A stretch of DNA of 64,000 nucleotides from CAVUXJ01 sp963814975 (GCA_963814975.1 CAWFFB010000027.1:46075-110074), one strand, 5' to 3'. Positions 43,886-53,370 are shown, numbered from the stretch's first letter. Notes: generated by a model from the sequence alone, not told the origin. Program-made: numbers and translations.

Positions 43886-44734
43886 ATGCAGTCTCGGCCG
43901 GGCGGAGGACTATCGGCCCGTCGCGCTTTCGCGATTGTCGCCATGCTCGCGATGCTGCCCTTGGCGGCGCCCGCCCTCTACGCTCAGTTTGGTGGCTTTC
44001 GCGCCAGGGGACTTCCCATGGCAACGCCCCAAGCCTTCGACGGAGCGTTCCAGTTCTGTCGCGTGGCCTTTCGAGGTATCAGCGGAGGCGACGGCGGTGG
44101 ATGGGGCACGGACTATCCAGATGCCGATCTCAACTTGTCGACCAGGCTCGGCGAGCTGACGAAGACACCTATCAGCGCCGATAAGCGCACCGGCCAGCCA
44201 AACCACCTGATTGTTCCGATTAACGATCCGCTGTTGTTCCGCTGTCCGTTCATCATGATGTTCGAAGTTGGGAACTTCTATCTTGACGATGCGGAAGCGG
44301 CGAACCTTCGAGCGTATCTGCTGAAGGGTGGTTTCCTCTGGGTGGATGATTTCTGGGGGCAGCGCGCGTGGGACAACTGGGAGAGCCAGATTCGCAAAGT
44401 GGTGCCGTCGGGCGCGTACCCGTTCAAAGATCTACCGCTCGATCACACGATCTTTCACCAGGTGTTTAACGTGTCAAGGATTCCGCAGATTCCCTCGATC
44501 GATTACTGGCTGGGGAGCGGCGGCGACACATCGGAACGGGGTGCCAGTAGCCGGCCGCCGCATGTCCGCGGCATCACGGACGAACGCGGGCGACTCATGG
44601 TGCTGATGACGCACAACACTGATTTCGGCGACTCGTGGGAGCGCGAAGGCGAGAGCCACGAGTACTTCCTGACGTTCTCAGTCGAGGGGTACGCATTTGG
44701 TATCAATGCGATCGTATACGGAATGACCCACTGA
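43886..44734 (+). CDS. Exported DUF4159-domain protein
   Basis: A 282-residue protein with a signal peptide ending LYAQ near residue 33 and a DUF4159 domain over the rest. The run FRGISGGDGGGWGTDYPDAD, then NLSTRLGELTKTPIS, and LKGGFLWVDDFWG near residue 150 are typical of DUF4159. PLDHTIFHQVFNVSRIPQIP and MVLMTHNTDFGDSWERE follow in the usual order. DUF4159 is predicted to have a glutamine-amidotransferase-like fold and is often near MoxR/VWA genes; those are absent here. It stands alone; function is unknown. Confidence 0.88.
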   Translation: MQSRPGGGLSARRAFAIVAMLAMLPLAAPALYAQFGGFRARGLPMATPQAFDGAFQFCRVAFRGISGGDGGGWGTDYPDADLNLSTRLGELTKTPISADKRTGQPNHLIVPINDPLLFRCPFIMMFEVGNFYLDDAEAANLRAYLLKGGFLWVDDFWGQRAWDNWESQIRKVVPSGAYPFKDLPLDHTIFHQVFNVSRIPQIPSIDYWLGSGGDTSERGASSRPPHVRGITDERGRLMVLMTHNTDFGDSWEREGESHEYFLTFSVEGYAFGINAIVYGMTH

Positions 44735-44798
44735 AGGATCGAATCGACGGCCGAGGTATTCCGCCGATCGAGTAAGCGGCAGGCTCGCGCGGGAGCAC

Positions 44799-46268
44799 CT
44801 ACACCTGTTCCTGCAAGAAGGCGGCAACGAGCTCCTGCATCCGAGGCCACCAGCCGCGGCGTCGCCATCGGCGCAGCGTCACTCGTTCGCTGAGCGCGAG
44901 GTCCTCCGCAAAGATGCGCTCCAACCTGGCAACGTGACCACTGTCGTAAAAGCACACATTGTTTTCGTCGTTGTGCGAAAACGATCGGGTGTCGAAGTTC
45001 GTGGTGCCCACGGTGGCCCAGAGGCCATCGACGACCATCGTCTTCTGATGCAGCATCGTGCGGTTGTATTCGTAGATCTCGATACCGTGTCTCAGCAGTC
45101 GGCCGAAGAGCCGCACGCTGTTGTGGCGCGCGAGCCAGTTATCGTTTCGTCTCCCAGAGACCACGATCTTGACGTCCACGCCACGTTTCTTGGCGTCGAC
45201 GAGCGTGTCGATGCTGGCCTGATCGGGCACGAAGTACGGGTTCGCGATGTGAATCGAGGTGCGCGCGCTGACCATGGACAGGAAATACATCGTCCGTACG
45301 CTGGACGACCCAAGCTGCGGAGAGCTCAGGATGGTCTGGATCGCGAGTGAATCTGGCGCACCAGGTCCCGGATAGAACAGGTCGCCGCTCAGCATCTCGC
45401 CGGTGGTCTCCAACCAGTTGATTCCAAACCCCTGCTGCAATGGGATGACCGCCGATCCTTCGATACGGACGTTGACATCGCGCCAGTGCTCCTCGTCCTG
45501 GGCGCACCCGAGCCAATGGTCCGCAATGCCCGCGCCACCGGTGAATCCGATCCGACCGTCGATGATCAGGGATTTCCGGTGCGTGCGATTGTTGAAGCGC
45601 TCGAGGGTGTACCAGCGGATCGGGTTGTACCAGGCCACCTGGCAGCCTCCCGATTCCAGCGTCGTGAGAATCTCTTCGCCGATCGTGGCCGACCCGATGG
45701 CGTCCAGGAGAATCTTCACGACCACGCCCGATTTCGCTTGCGCAGCGAGGGCGTTCGCGAATGTCATTCCGATCTCGCCGGCCCAGTAAATGTACGCCTC
45801 GATGGTAACGGAGTGCTGTGCCGCGCGAATCGCCTCCAGCATCGATGGATAGAACTCGTCGCCGTTATTGAGTATGTCGAGGCTGTTGCCCGGGCTGAAC
45901 GGCACGCCCGTGACGCCCGCAATACTGTTCAAGAATTCGGTGGAGGCGACGGGGAAATCGTGCTCGAGACCGTAGCTGGGCACCCGCTCGCGTTGCCCAA
46001 TCAGATGACAGAACACGGCCATCAGTCCGCTGCCGATCGCCCACCCTAACCGCTGGTTCCAGGTCGCCCACACGAAGACCAGGCCCCACACCCAGGACGA
46101 CCACACCAGCCGCCGGGCCCGGTCCCAGAAACCGGGGATGCCCTTCGCGCGTCGTTTACCGGGCGCCAGCCGGTAGCGCCATTTACGAGGCACGTTGCGC
46201 TGTCGAAATTCGCGCGGATGGCTGCGCGGTGCGGCCGCCCGGCGGGGGCGGGCGTGCGTGTGTGTCAT
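44799..46268 (-). CDS. Phospholipase D-family cardiolipin synthase-like protein
   Basis: A 489-residue protein with two PLD catalytic motifs: THRKSLIIDGRIGFTGG near residue 235 and LHQKTMVVDGLWATVGTTNFD near 410, both HxKx4D. The N-terminus is basic and is followed by two hydrophobic segments (VWSSWVWGLVFVWATW and an adjacent helix), giving a membrane anchor as in bacterial ClsA/B. AGGA precedes the ATG at 46268; the ATG at 46301 is an alternative. It would join phosphatidylglycerol units into cardiolipin. No neighbouring lipid genes are present. Confidence 0.88.
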   Translation of the reverse strand: MTHTHARPRRAAAPRSHPREFRQRNVPRKWRYRLAPGKRRAKGIPGFWDRARRLVWSSWVWGLVFVWATWNQRLGWAIGSGLMAVFCHLIGQRERVPSYGLEHDFPVASTEFLNSIAGVTGVPFSPGNSLDILNNGDEFYPSMLEAIRAAQHSVTIEAYIYWAGEIGMTFANALAAQAKSGVVVKILLDAIGSATIGEEILTTLESGGCQVAWYNPIRWYTLERFNNRTHRKSLIIDGRIGFTGGAGIADHWLGCAQDEEHWRDVNVRIEGSAVIPLQQGFGINWLETTGEMLSGDLFYPGPGAPDSLAIQTILSSPQLGSSSVRTMYFLSMVSARTSIHIANPYFVPDQASIDTLVDAKKRGVDVKIVVSGRRNDNWLARHNSVRLFGRLLRHGIEIYEYNRTMLHQKTMVVDGLWATVGTTNFDTRSFSHNDENNVCFYDSGHVARLERIFAEDLALSERVTLRRWRRRGWWPRMQELVAAFLQEQV

Positions 46269-46446
46269 TCGGTTCCTGCTCAAACGTGCCAGCACGGGCA
46301 TGGAGGGCGCAATGTATCGTATCTCCTCTGCTTCCTATTACCAGGCGTCCGCCGGCCATCCCCACGACACACCACACCTGGATGGCGTGAATCGCCTGTC
46401 TTGTTTGGGACAGCGCAACCCCACGGCACTGGTTATCATCCCGTTC

Positions 46447-46767
46447 ATGCTGACGAATCGGTCCGACCGCGCCGAGCTCGCGCGCCTGCTGCACCAAGTC
46501 GAGCGCGACTTGGACGCCCAGTCGCACTTCAGAACGCCATGGAACGCCAGCGGTACGACCATCCCCACCCAGCAAGAGGAAGCGGCCATCAACGCACAGA
46601 TGGTGCGACAGATGGAATTGCGTCGGCAGGTACTCCCGGAGCAGCGGGACGCATCAGGTTCAAAGAAGGCTCGGGTCGTGAAGGAACGCCGGCGGACGTG
46701 TGCATTCTGCGGCCAACGGGGCGATCATCGGACGCCGGCGCAGTGCCTGAGCGCGCTGGAGCGTTGA
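46447..46767 (+). CDS. Family A protein with C-terminal zinc knuckle (A2)
   Basis: A 106-residue protein. Residues 8-30 (RAELARLLHQVERDLDAQSH plus FRT) match the A1 protein at 40288-40536. A Gln/Glu-rich linker and a basic helix follow. The C-terminus carries CAFC, then His and Cys with C-x2-C-x5-H-x5-C spacing, close to a CCHC zinc knuckle. The true start is probably the ATG at 46447, since the upstream frame lacks coding character. No clear ribosome-binding site is seen. It is the metal-fused form of family A. Confidence 0.6.
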   Translation: MLTNRSDRAELARLLHQVERDLDAQSHFRTPWNASGTTIPTQQEEAAINAQMVRQMELRRQVLPEQRDASGSKKARVVKERRRTCAFCGQRGDHRTPAQCLSALER

Positions 46768-46843
46768 GGGTCTCAGGTGTGCACACTTCGTTCGAAACGT
46801 CGGGTTGTGCGGAGCGTTCGACCGACCCGAACGATTCGAAACG

Positions 46844-47011
46844 CTATGTTCTGATAATCTCGCGCTTGTAGTCGGCTTCGAGGGCATCGATAGCGTCTGC
46901 GAGTGTCGTGACGGCGGTGAACAGAAGCTCAGCATGCTCGGGGTCGCGCTCGTTGCGCGCGTAGTAGGCATACAGCCTGGTGCTCAGGAGAAGGCCAATA
47001 TATTCAATCAG
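46844..47011 (-). pseudogene. Unrecognised short frame, possibly a gene fragment
   Basis: A 55-codon open frame ending with TAG at 46844-46846. Its translation STRLYAYYARNERDPEHAEL and LADAIDALEADYKREIIRT looks helical and protein-like. It is bounded upstream by a TAA and has no ATG, GTG or TTG start; the first codon is CTG. It may be a remnant, or its start may be hidden by another frame error. No family is recognised. Confidence 0.3.
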
Positions 47012-47186
47012 TTAGCGTTGGCGGCGAGCGTGGGCGGTCTCTCTGTCACCCCTTTCACTGGGCTCCTCTTGCTCACTGAAGGCCCTGAAAGCGCTCTCGC
47101 TGGAGTTTCCGTTTCGCACAGCGCAACTCGACACGTTGAAACGCTACGGGGCCTCGCGACACCAACCAGGCAGCAAGAGCGTGGAT

Positions 47187-48552
47187 ATGACTCGAGTCAC
47201 GCAGATGATCGCGCCGTCACCGATCCAGGTCGAGCGGGTCCGGCGGCATTTCTTTTTTCCCGAAACGCGCCATGTCGTGACCAACAACGCCGCCAGCACA
47301 CAACCGCCGCGGGAGCTGGTCGATCTGTTCCGGACCCTTGCTCCAGACTACGAAAACGTCCATCGCGGTCAGTCGATCGCATCCCAATTGACCACGGAAC
47401 TTTTCGAAGGCGCGTACGACACCATCGCCCAGTTCATCAACGCACCATCGCGTTCGAATATCGTCATCACCAGGAACGCCACCGAAGCGCACAACATCGT
47501 CATGTACTCGCTTCTGACCGATTTCCGATCGGGCGATAACGTCGTGACGACGATGATGGAGCACAACTCGAACTACGTACCGTGGTACGGCTTGTGTCGA
47601 GAGATCATGCCGAAGCTAGGCCGGCAGGTCGAGTATCGGATTGCACGGTTCGAGCCGGAAACCGGTGAGCTGGACTACGCACACCTCGCGTCGCTGATTG
47701 ATCGGCGAACCAAGCTTGTGTGCTGCACCGGCGCGTCGAATTTCCTGGGGACCAAGAATCGACTGGCGTGCGTCCGGGAGCTCGCATCGAGCAGTGGATA
47801 TGTGCAGCCCGACGGCAGCGCAGGATCGTATGTCCTGGTGGATGCGGCCCAGCTCGTGCCGTCGACGTTCGTTGACGTCCAGCATCTGGATGTCGATTTC
47901 ATGTCGTTCTCGTGTCACAAAATGCTCGCACCGTTCGGCGTCGGCGTCTTGTATGGAAAACGGGGTCTGCTGGAATCCATGCGTCCCTGTCTGTACGGCG
48001 GCGACATGGTGGCGCTGGGCGGCGTGACGCCTGACCATGTCCAGTACAACGAGCTGCCGTGGAAATTCTCCGCCGGTACACCCAACCATCCTGGGCACCA
48101 TTGTCTCTTCGCAGGCGCTGCGGCTTCTGATCGACCTCGCGCTCACGCCCGACGAACCGCGGTTCTTCCGGAAGACGCGCCAGTTGCAGCGTGAAGAGAT
48201 CCGCGACGGCATGAACCGCATTGCGGACTACACGCGGACGCTGGTCGAGCGTGCGTACGAGTCGCTCGCGCGAATTCCTGGTGTGAGAATTTACGGCCCG
48301 GCGGATCCGCACCGTCGAACGTCGCTGGTCGCATTCAACGTTGCCGGATGGGATCCAGAGGCGCTGGCCGACGGGTTGAGCAGGCGAGGCGTCGAGTCGC
48401 GAGCGGGATGTCACTGTGCCACGCTCGCGCACAGCTTCCTCAACCTGAATCCGCTTGCCAGCTGCCGACTCAGTTTCTACTTCTACAACACGCCCGACGA
48501 AGTCGATCGCGCGACCGACGCGGTTGCTTCCCTGGTGAACCCGCGCGCATAG
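47187..48552 (+). CDS. SufS/NifS-like class V aminotransferase (one +1 frame break)
   Basis: Two frames meet at a one-base shift near 48086; removing one C (AACCATC to AACATC) gives one 454-residue protein. FSCHKMLAPFGVGVLYGKRG near residue 247 carries the PLP lysine. RAGCHCATLAH near 410 carries the mobile cysteine that accepts sulfur in cysteine desulfurases. HNSNYVPWY near 127 and DAAQLVP near 230 complete the PLP site. No SufB/C/D or IscU lies nearby, so a stand-alone cysteine desulfurase or related beta-lyase is likely. The ATG at 47187 is chosen by fold; the frame is open to 47136. Confidence 0.83.
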
Positions 48553-48971
48553 CCGGCTGACGCAGCGCCGGCGGACCTCCGGAAGATGGCGCCGGGCTAT
48601 GTTGCGGATCTACGCTTGCCGGTCCCGCCCGACTAGCTGAAAGGCACGCGACCAGATAAGAGCGAGCGAGAACGTGTTCGATCGCTGCGAGCGCAGCGGC
48701 GGTCCTTCCATGACGCCTGGGCCATTACCGAAGCTGTGGACGGGCGAGAAGTGCGACCGAACCATGATTGTGAGGTGTTCAAGATCGAACAGTTTCCCGA
48801 GAGCGGCTCTGCTAGTGTGACGCGCGATTGGCCACTCGGTGTTACCGTCGTGGGCCCCAAGATGGAAATCCCGGTCAAGAGCATCGTGTCTATTGTGGCT
48901 CACGTTCCATATCGGTCACCCTCCCTTTCACGCGCTCAATCCAACGTCATCCTGCAACTTGGGAGAGTTCT
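48553..48971. other. Intergenic region upstream of the amidohydrolase
   Basis: About 419 bases. A plus-strand frame around 48700-48900 and a minus-strand frame 48610-48903 are both open, but neither has a recognised domain or start signal. The last bases before 48972 (GGGAGAG) give the ribosome-binding site of the next gene. Confidence 0.3.
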
Positions 48972-50435
48972 ATGCGTCGTGCTGCATTGGGTCTGCTTCC
49001 GTTGGTGTGGTTCGTCGCCTGTGCCTCACCCCCACAGATCGATCTGGTGCTGGCTGGAGGTCGAGTCATCGACCCCGAGACGGGACTGGACGCGATCCGC
49101 AACGTCGGCATCAGCGGGGACACCATCACACGAATCTCCGAAGGACGGCTTGAAGGAACCCGCACGATTGACGCCACCAGCCTGGTGGTGGCTCCGGGCT
49201 TCATCGATCTGCATCAGCACGACCAAAGCCAGGATGCGTACCGGTTGATGGCGCTGGACGGAGTGACCGCGGCGTTCGAGTTCGAAGTTGGCGTTCCGGA
49301 CATGCGCCGATTCATCGATGCGCGTCAAGGCCGCAGCCCGATCCACTTCGGTGCCAGCACGAGTTACCTGGCAGCCCGGCTCCTTGCCTGGGACATGTCG
49401 CTGCCGGCCAGTACACTTGGCCCTGACGCGGGAATATTCCCGAAGTCCGGACCGAGTACCAATGAGGCAGCCTCTCCCGAGCGTATTGCGCAGATCCTCA
49501 CCACGCTCGGCAGGGAGATCGAATCGGGCGCCCTGGGAGTTGGCATGGGACTCGAGTACTCGCCTGGTTCGACGCGGCGCGAGGTGATTGAAGTCTTTCG
49601 GTTGGCCGCGAATCGTCGTGTTCCAATCTTCGTCCACGTGCGCAGCAGCGGACGCGTCGAGCCTGGCTCGAGTCTCGAGTCGGTGAGCGAGGTCATTGGG
49701 GCAGCAGCGATCAGCGGCGCGGCCGTTCATATCGCCCATGTCAATAGCACCTGCAGGCGTGACGCGGCCGAGTGCCTCTCGATGATGGCCGGGGCACGAG
49801 CGAGAGGGCTCGACGTGACGACGGAGGCCTACCCCTATACCGCAGGTATGACATTCATCAACTCGGCCGTGTTCAATCCTGGCTGGCGAGAGAAGCGAGG
49901 CATCGACTACAGCGATCTCGAGCTGCCGGAGACTGGAGAACGTCTCACACGCGAGCGGTTCGACGAGTTACACGCGGGGCGCGAGCCGCAGCTGGTGTTA
50001 CTGCACCAGAATCCGGACGACGTTGTCGATGCGATTGTTGCCGATCCCGTCGTCGCCATCGCCAGCGACGGCTTCAAGGACCATCCGCGCGGGGCAGGCA
50101 CACGGGCACGGGTGTTGTCGCGGTATGTGCGCGAACAGAAAAGCCTGACGTTGAGCACGGCGATTCGAAAGATGTCCTTGATGCCGGCGCAGCGCCTCGA
50201 GAAAGCGGCTCGGCAGGCGACACGCCTCGGCAGAGTCCAGCAAGGCGCTCAGGCGGATCTCGTCGTATTCGACCCTCAAACCATCCAGGACCGCTCAACG
50301 TTCCGCGCTCCCACTGAGGCCAGTGTCGGCGTGCGTTATCTCGTCGTGGCGGGGACCGTCGTGGTCAACGACGGCCATATCGTGGAAGGTGTCGCGCCGG
50401 GACGAGCGGTCGTGCGCGACATCGCTGCTCGGTAA
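48972..50435 (+). CDS. N-acyl-D-amino-acid deacylase-like amidohydrolase lipoprotein
   Basis: A 487-residue amidohydrolase-superfamily protein. GGGAGAG precedes the ATG at 48972. The signal ends LPLVWFVAC, a lipobox-like site. VLAGGRVIDPETGL begins the composite beta domain, and GFIDLHQHDQSQ supplies the first HxH metal ligands. PIFVHVRSSG, HIAHVNS and AIASDGFKDHPRGAG hold the remaining ligands, matching D-aminoacylases and dihydroorotase-like relatives. It is likely periplasmic and could release D-amino acids from N-acylated forms. An APC permease follows 48 bases later, consistent with uptake of the product. Confidence 0.82.
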   Translation: MRRAALGLLPLVWFVACASPPQIDLVLAGGRVIDPETGLDAIRNVGISGDTITRISEGRLEGTRTIDATSLVVAPGFIDLHQHDQSQDAYRLMALDGVTAAFEFEVGVPDMRRFIDARQGRSPIHFGASTSYLAARLLAWDMSLPASTLGPDAGIFPKSGPSTNEAASPERIAQILTTLGREIESGALGVGMGLEYSPGSTRREVIEVFRLAANRRVPIFVHVRSSGRVEPGSSLESVSEVIGAAAISGAAVHIAHVNSTCRRDAAECLSMMAGARARGLDVTTEAYPYTAGMTFINSAVFNPGWREKRGIDYSDLELPETGERLTRERFDELHAGREPQLVLLHQNPDDVVDAIVADPVVAIASDGFKDHPRGAGTRARVLSRYVREQKSLTLSTAIRKMSLMPAQRLEKAARQATRLGRVQQGAQADLVVFDPQTIQDRSTFRAPTEASVGVRYLVVAGTVVVNDGHIVEGVAPGRAVVRDIAAR

Positions 50436-50483
50436 CACGATCCTAATCTCGTATCGCTTCAAGAAGAACTGCGTCGTTCCCGC

Positions 50484-51797
50484 ATGGAAGGATCGGCACA
50501 CGCCCGATTGGTACGAGGCCTCCGAAGGTGGGACCTCGTCGCGCTCGTGATCAATTCGATCATTGGCGCCGCAATCTTCGGCTTACCATCGAGAGTGTTC
50601 GCCCTCGCTGGCACGTACAGCTTGCTCGCGTATGTGGTCTCCGCGGCCGCTATCGCTCTCATCATCCTGTGCTTTGCAGAAGTCGGCAGCCGCTTCAAGG
50701 CCACGGGTGGCCCCTATCTGTACGCACGCGTGGCTTTTGGTCCTCTGGTGGGGTTTCAGGTTGGATGGTTGATGTGGCTCGGGCGAATTGCGGCATTTGC
50801 CGCGTTATGCAACCTCTTTGTCGGGTACCTTGGCTACTTCGTCCCTGCTGCGAGCACCGACTCATGGCGTGCGGTTGTGATTGTTGCCATGATCTCAGCC
50901 CTCGCCATCGCCAATATCGTCGGCGTCCGAGTGACGGCGACCGTCACGAACGCGCTCACCGTTGGGAAGCTGGCGCCGCTCTTGTTCGTCGCTGTCGTCG
51001 GCCTGTTCTTTGTCGATCCTCAGCGCTATGCTCTCGCACCGCCGCCGGATTTCGGCTCGTTCTCGCAAGCGGCACTGCTGCTCGTGTTTGCCTACACGGG
51101 CTTCGAGGGCGCGTCCATCCCGACGGGCGAAATGCGCGACCCTGCGCGGCATCTTCCATTTGCGCTTCTCACGGGCATGGGTGTGGCCGCGCTCGTGTAC
51201 GTGCTGATTCAAACCGTTTGCATCGGGACGTTACCAGAGCTGGCAGCCTCAGAAAGACCTCTCTTGGATGCCAGCGTCAGGTTTCTGGGGCCGCCAGCGG
51301 CGCCGCTGGTCGCGGCCGCCGCGCTGTTGTCGATTTGCGGGACGATGAACGCGGCGATGTTTGTCACACCCCGACTTCTCTTTGCCATGGGGGAGAACCG
51401 ACAACTCCCTCACGCCTTTGTTTCGACGCACGCACGCTTTCACACGCCTATCGTTGCGATCCTGCTCACCGCCATGGTCTCGCTCGTCTTCACGCTCTTC
51501 AGCACGTTCATTTCAGCGCTCACGTTCAGCGCGGTCATCAGGCTGATGGCCTACACCACGACGTGTGCTGCGTTGCCGATCTTGCGACGGAACCCTCATG
51601 TGCGGCGACCGGCATTTGTTGCACCGGCCGGGGGTCTCATCTCTGTGGTCGCGATCGCGTTGAGCGTATGGCTCCTCTCGAACAGTTCATGGAACGAGGC
51701 GCGGCTCGCAGGCATAGCGGTTGGTGTCGGCTTCGTTCTCTACCTGCCTTGTGCGCGTGCGTCGCGTGAGGCCCAGTCGGTGGCCGAGGAGGCCTAA
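50484..51797 (+). CDS. APC-superfamily amino-acid permease
   Basis: A 437-residue protein with about twelve transmembrane helices. The helix-1 unwound segment INSIIGAAIFGLPSRV holds the glycine-rich IG-x-x-IF-G region of APC transporters. FAYTGFEGASIPTGEM, in helix 6, and LPFALLTGMGVAALVYVLIQ follow the family pattern. The start is weakly supported (no strong ribosome-binding site). It immediately follows the deacylase-like lipoprotein gene, so the two may process and import an amino acid. Substrate unknown. Confidence 0.9.
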   Translation: MEGSAHARLVRGLRRWDLVALVINSIIGAAIFGLPSRVFALAGTYSLLAYVVSAAAIALIILCFAEVGSRFKATGGPYLYARVAFGPLVGFQVGWLMWLGRIAAFAALCNLFVGYLGYFVPAASTDSWRAVVIVAMISALAIANIVGVRVTATVTNALTVGKLAPLLFVAVVGLFFVDPQRYALAPPPDFGSFSQAALLLVFAYTGFEGASIPTGEMRDPARHLPFALLTGMGVAALVYVLIQTVCIGTLPELAASERPLLDASVRFLGPPAAPLVAAAALLSICGTMNAAMFVTPRLLFAMGENRQLPHAFVSTHARFHTPIVAILLTAMVSLVFTLFSTFISALTFSAVIRLMAYTTTCAALPILRRNPHVRRPAFVAPAGGLISVVAIALSVWLLSNSSWNEARLAGIAVGVGFVLYLPCARASREAQSVAEEA

Positions 51798-51962
51798 ACA
51801 CGGTTGCGCGCATCGGGCGATGCACAATCGATCGTCGCCCTATCACAAGCCTCACGGCGAATATCCGTTTCCCGCGGGGCGCACTTCCAGCAGTCTGCCG
51901 ACCGCGTGTTAAAATCGGGTCGGTCCTCATCCGTCCACACGCTTCGCTCAAGGAGAGTGACG

Positions 51963-52571
51963 ATGGCCTGGCGTTTGACGGGACAGTTGATCGAGACTTG
52001 CAGTTGCAACATGCTCTGCCCCTGTTGGTTCACGGTGCAGGAGCTGATGATCATGGACCAAGGCTGGTGCGCCGGCGCCATCGCCTTCCGCACCCGTGAG
52101 GGCAACAGCGACGGCGTCGCGCTGGGCGGGCGGACGGTCGTCTTCGCCGTCGACTTCCCGGGGCCGACCATGTTCGATGGCAATGCCACCGCGCGGCTCT
52201 ATGTCGACGATGAAGCCAACGCCGATCAGCGCCGGGAGCTGGAGGCGATCTGCAGCGGGCAGAAGGGCGGGCCGATGGCGGGAATCGCCCCGCTCATCGC
52301 GAAGTGGCTGCCGGCGCGGAGCGCGAAGATCGACGTCGCGGACGAGGGCGACGCCATCACCGTCATTGTCGGCGACGCCGGCCGTGTGGAGTCGCGGCGC
52401 CTCCATGACCCGCAGGGCCAGGGCTTCACGCTGCGGGGAGGCGGGTTCGTGAGCGGCCTCGGGATGGAGGAGGTCGACCTGGCGCCGAGTGGCAGCCGGT
52501 GGACCGACCCGGACCTGCGTCAGTTCCAAACGAAATCAGGCGCCCGAGGCGAATTCACCTGGAGTGCCTGA
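51963..52571 (+). CDS. DUF1326-domain protein
   Basis: A 202-residue protein with the DUF1326 signature: WRLTGQLIETCSCNMLCPCW at the N-terminus, with a Cys-rich C-S-C-N-x-L-C-P-C motif likely to bind a metal. GWCAGAIAFRTREG, GPTMFDGNATARLYVDDE and the basic C-terminal half fit the family. AAGGAGAG precedes the ATG at 51963; the upstream frame to 51804 is not coding. Function is unknown, but the Cys motif suggests redox or metal handling. It is a single gene. Confidence 0.88.
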   Translation: MAWRLTGQLIETCSCNMLCPCWFTVQELMIMDQGWCAGAIAFRTREGNSDGVALGGRTVVFAVDFPGPTMFDGNATARLYVDDEANADQRRELEAICSGQKGGPMAGIAPLIAKWLPARSAKIDVADEGDAITVIVGDAGRVESRRLHDPQGQGFTLRGGGFVSGLGMEEVDLAPSGSRWTDPDLRQFQTKSGARGEFTWSA

Positions 52572-52839
52572 TTCCAGGATACGTTCTGCGACAGAGAGAG
52601 CCCTTTGTAGAGTCCGAAGACTGGTCACGCCGCCAAGACGTACTCGCGAACCACACCACCGAGACGATCCCGACGGTGAACACGAAGTTCGCCCGCCGCC
52701 GACGTAAATCTTTCTGATCTCGAGAGACTAGCAGGGCACCGCTTGCGGCCAATCCCACCAGCACCAGCAGAGCTGTGTGCTTGAGCCCTGATAGCCTTCT
52801 CCTTGCCGCCAAGTTTGCAAGGTGACACGAACGAGGCAT
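52555..52839 (-). CDS. Possible small membrane protein
   Basis: A 94-residue frame with two hydrophobic stretches (HTALLVLVGLAASGALLVS and FVFTVGIVSVVWFAS) separated by a basic loop. It overlaps the end of the DUF1326 gene by 17 bases. There is no recognised family and the start is uncertain. It could be a small two-helix membrane protein or a chance frame. Confidence 0.3.
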   Translation of the reverse strand: MPRSCHLANLAARRRLSGLKHTALLVLVGLAASGALLVSRDQKDLRRRRANFVFTVGIVSVVWFASTSWRRDQSSDSTKGSLCRRTYPGIRHSR

Positions 52840-52869
52840 CGGTTGTCGTCTAACGGCGCCGCGAAAGAT

Positions 52870-53370
52870 TCACCGTCCCTGCGCGGACACCGGGTCGAGC
52901 AAGACCACTCCGATGCCGTTGCGATATTCGATTCTGGTTCCCAAGGAAGCTGACAATCGTCGTACGTCTTCGATGATTTTGCGACCGCGCTCTGCATCGG
53001 CAAGTGTAGGACGACCGCGGAGCGTGCGCGGCTTGCCAAACCCAAGCGATATAGGATGAAGCTCAATCGAGGTCAGCGTTCGGTTACTCCACCGAGGCAC
53101 GACGACGACACTCTCCCACACCTCGCGCTGAGCTGGGAAACCGCGACGATCGTTGTCGTTACGGACGTCGTTAAGAGCGGCAACTCCCTTCGCCGGGTCA
53201 GCGCCGATGGCCTCGTAGTCGTCCAGCGGTAGCTGCTCGACAGTTTCGTTTTCGAACAGGAAATCGCCGAGACTGTAGAAGATCGGCTTGCCTTTGTATA
53301 TCTCGATGCCACGAATAACGCGACGACATGAAGCCTCTGCATGCCAACCTCCAACACAACGGACACAGAA
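52870..53370 (-). pseudogene. C-terminal remnant of a CapA/PgsA-type gene
   Basis: Translating the minus strand of this interval gives RGIEIYKGKPIFYSLGDFLF from about 53313, then EVWESVVVVPRWSNRTLTSI, LHPISLGFG, a segment ending AERGRKIIEDVRRLSASLGT, and RIEYRNGIGVVLLDP at the end. This is the C-terminal part of the CapA family (poly-gamma-glutamate synthesis/capsule-associated phosphoesterase-like). About two thirds of the protein, including the N-terminal metal site, is missing. Only about 180 bases lie between the fragment and the next gene, so the deletion is real rather than a sequencing artefact. Confidence 0.7.

Noticed and set aside
48610..48903. Minus-strand gene in the gap before the amidohydrolase
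   Set aside because: Two other frames in the same stretch are also open; no start signal, domain or family match.
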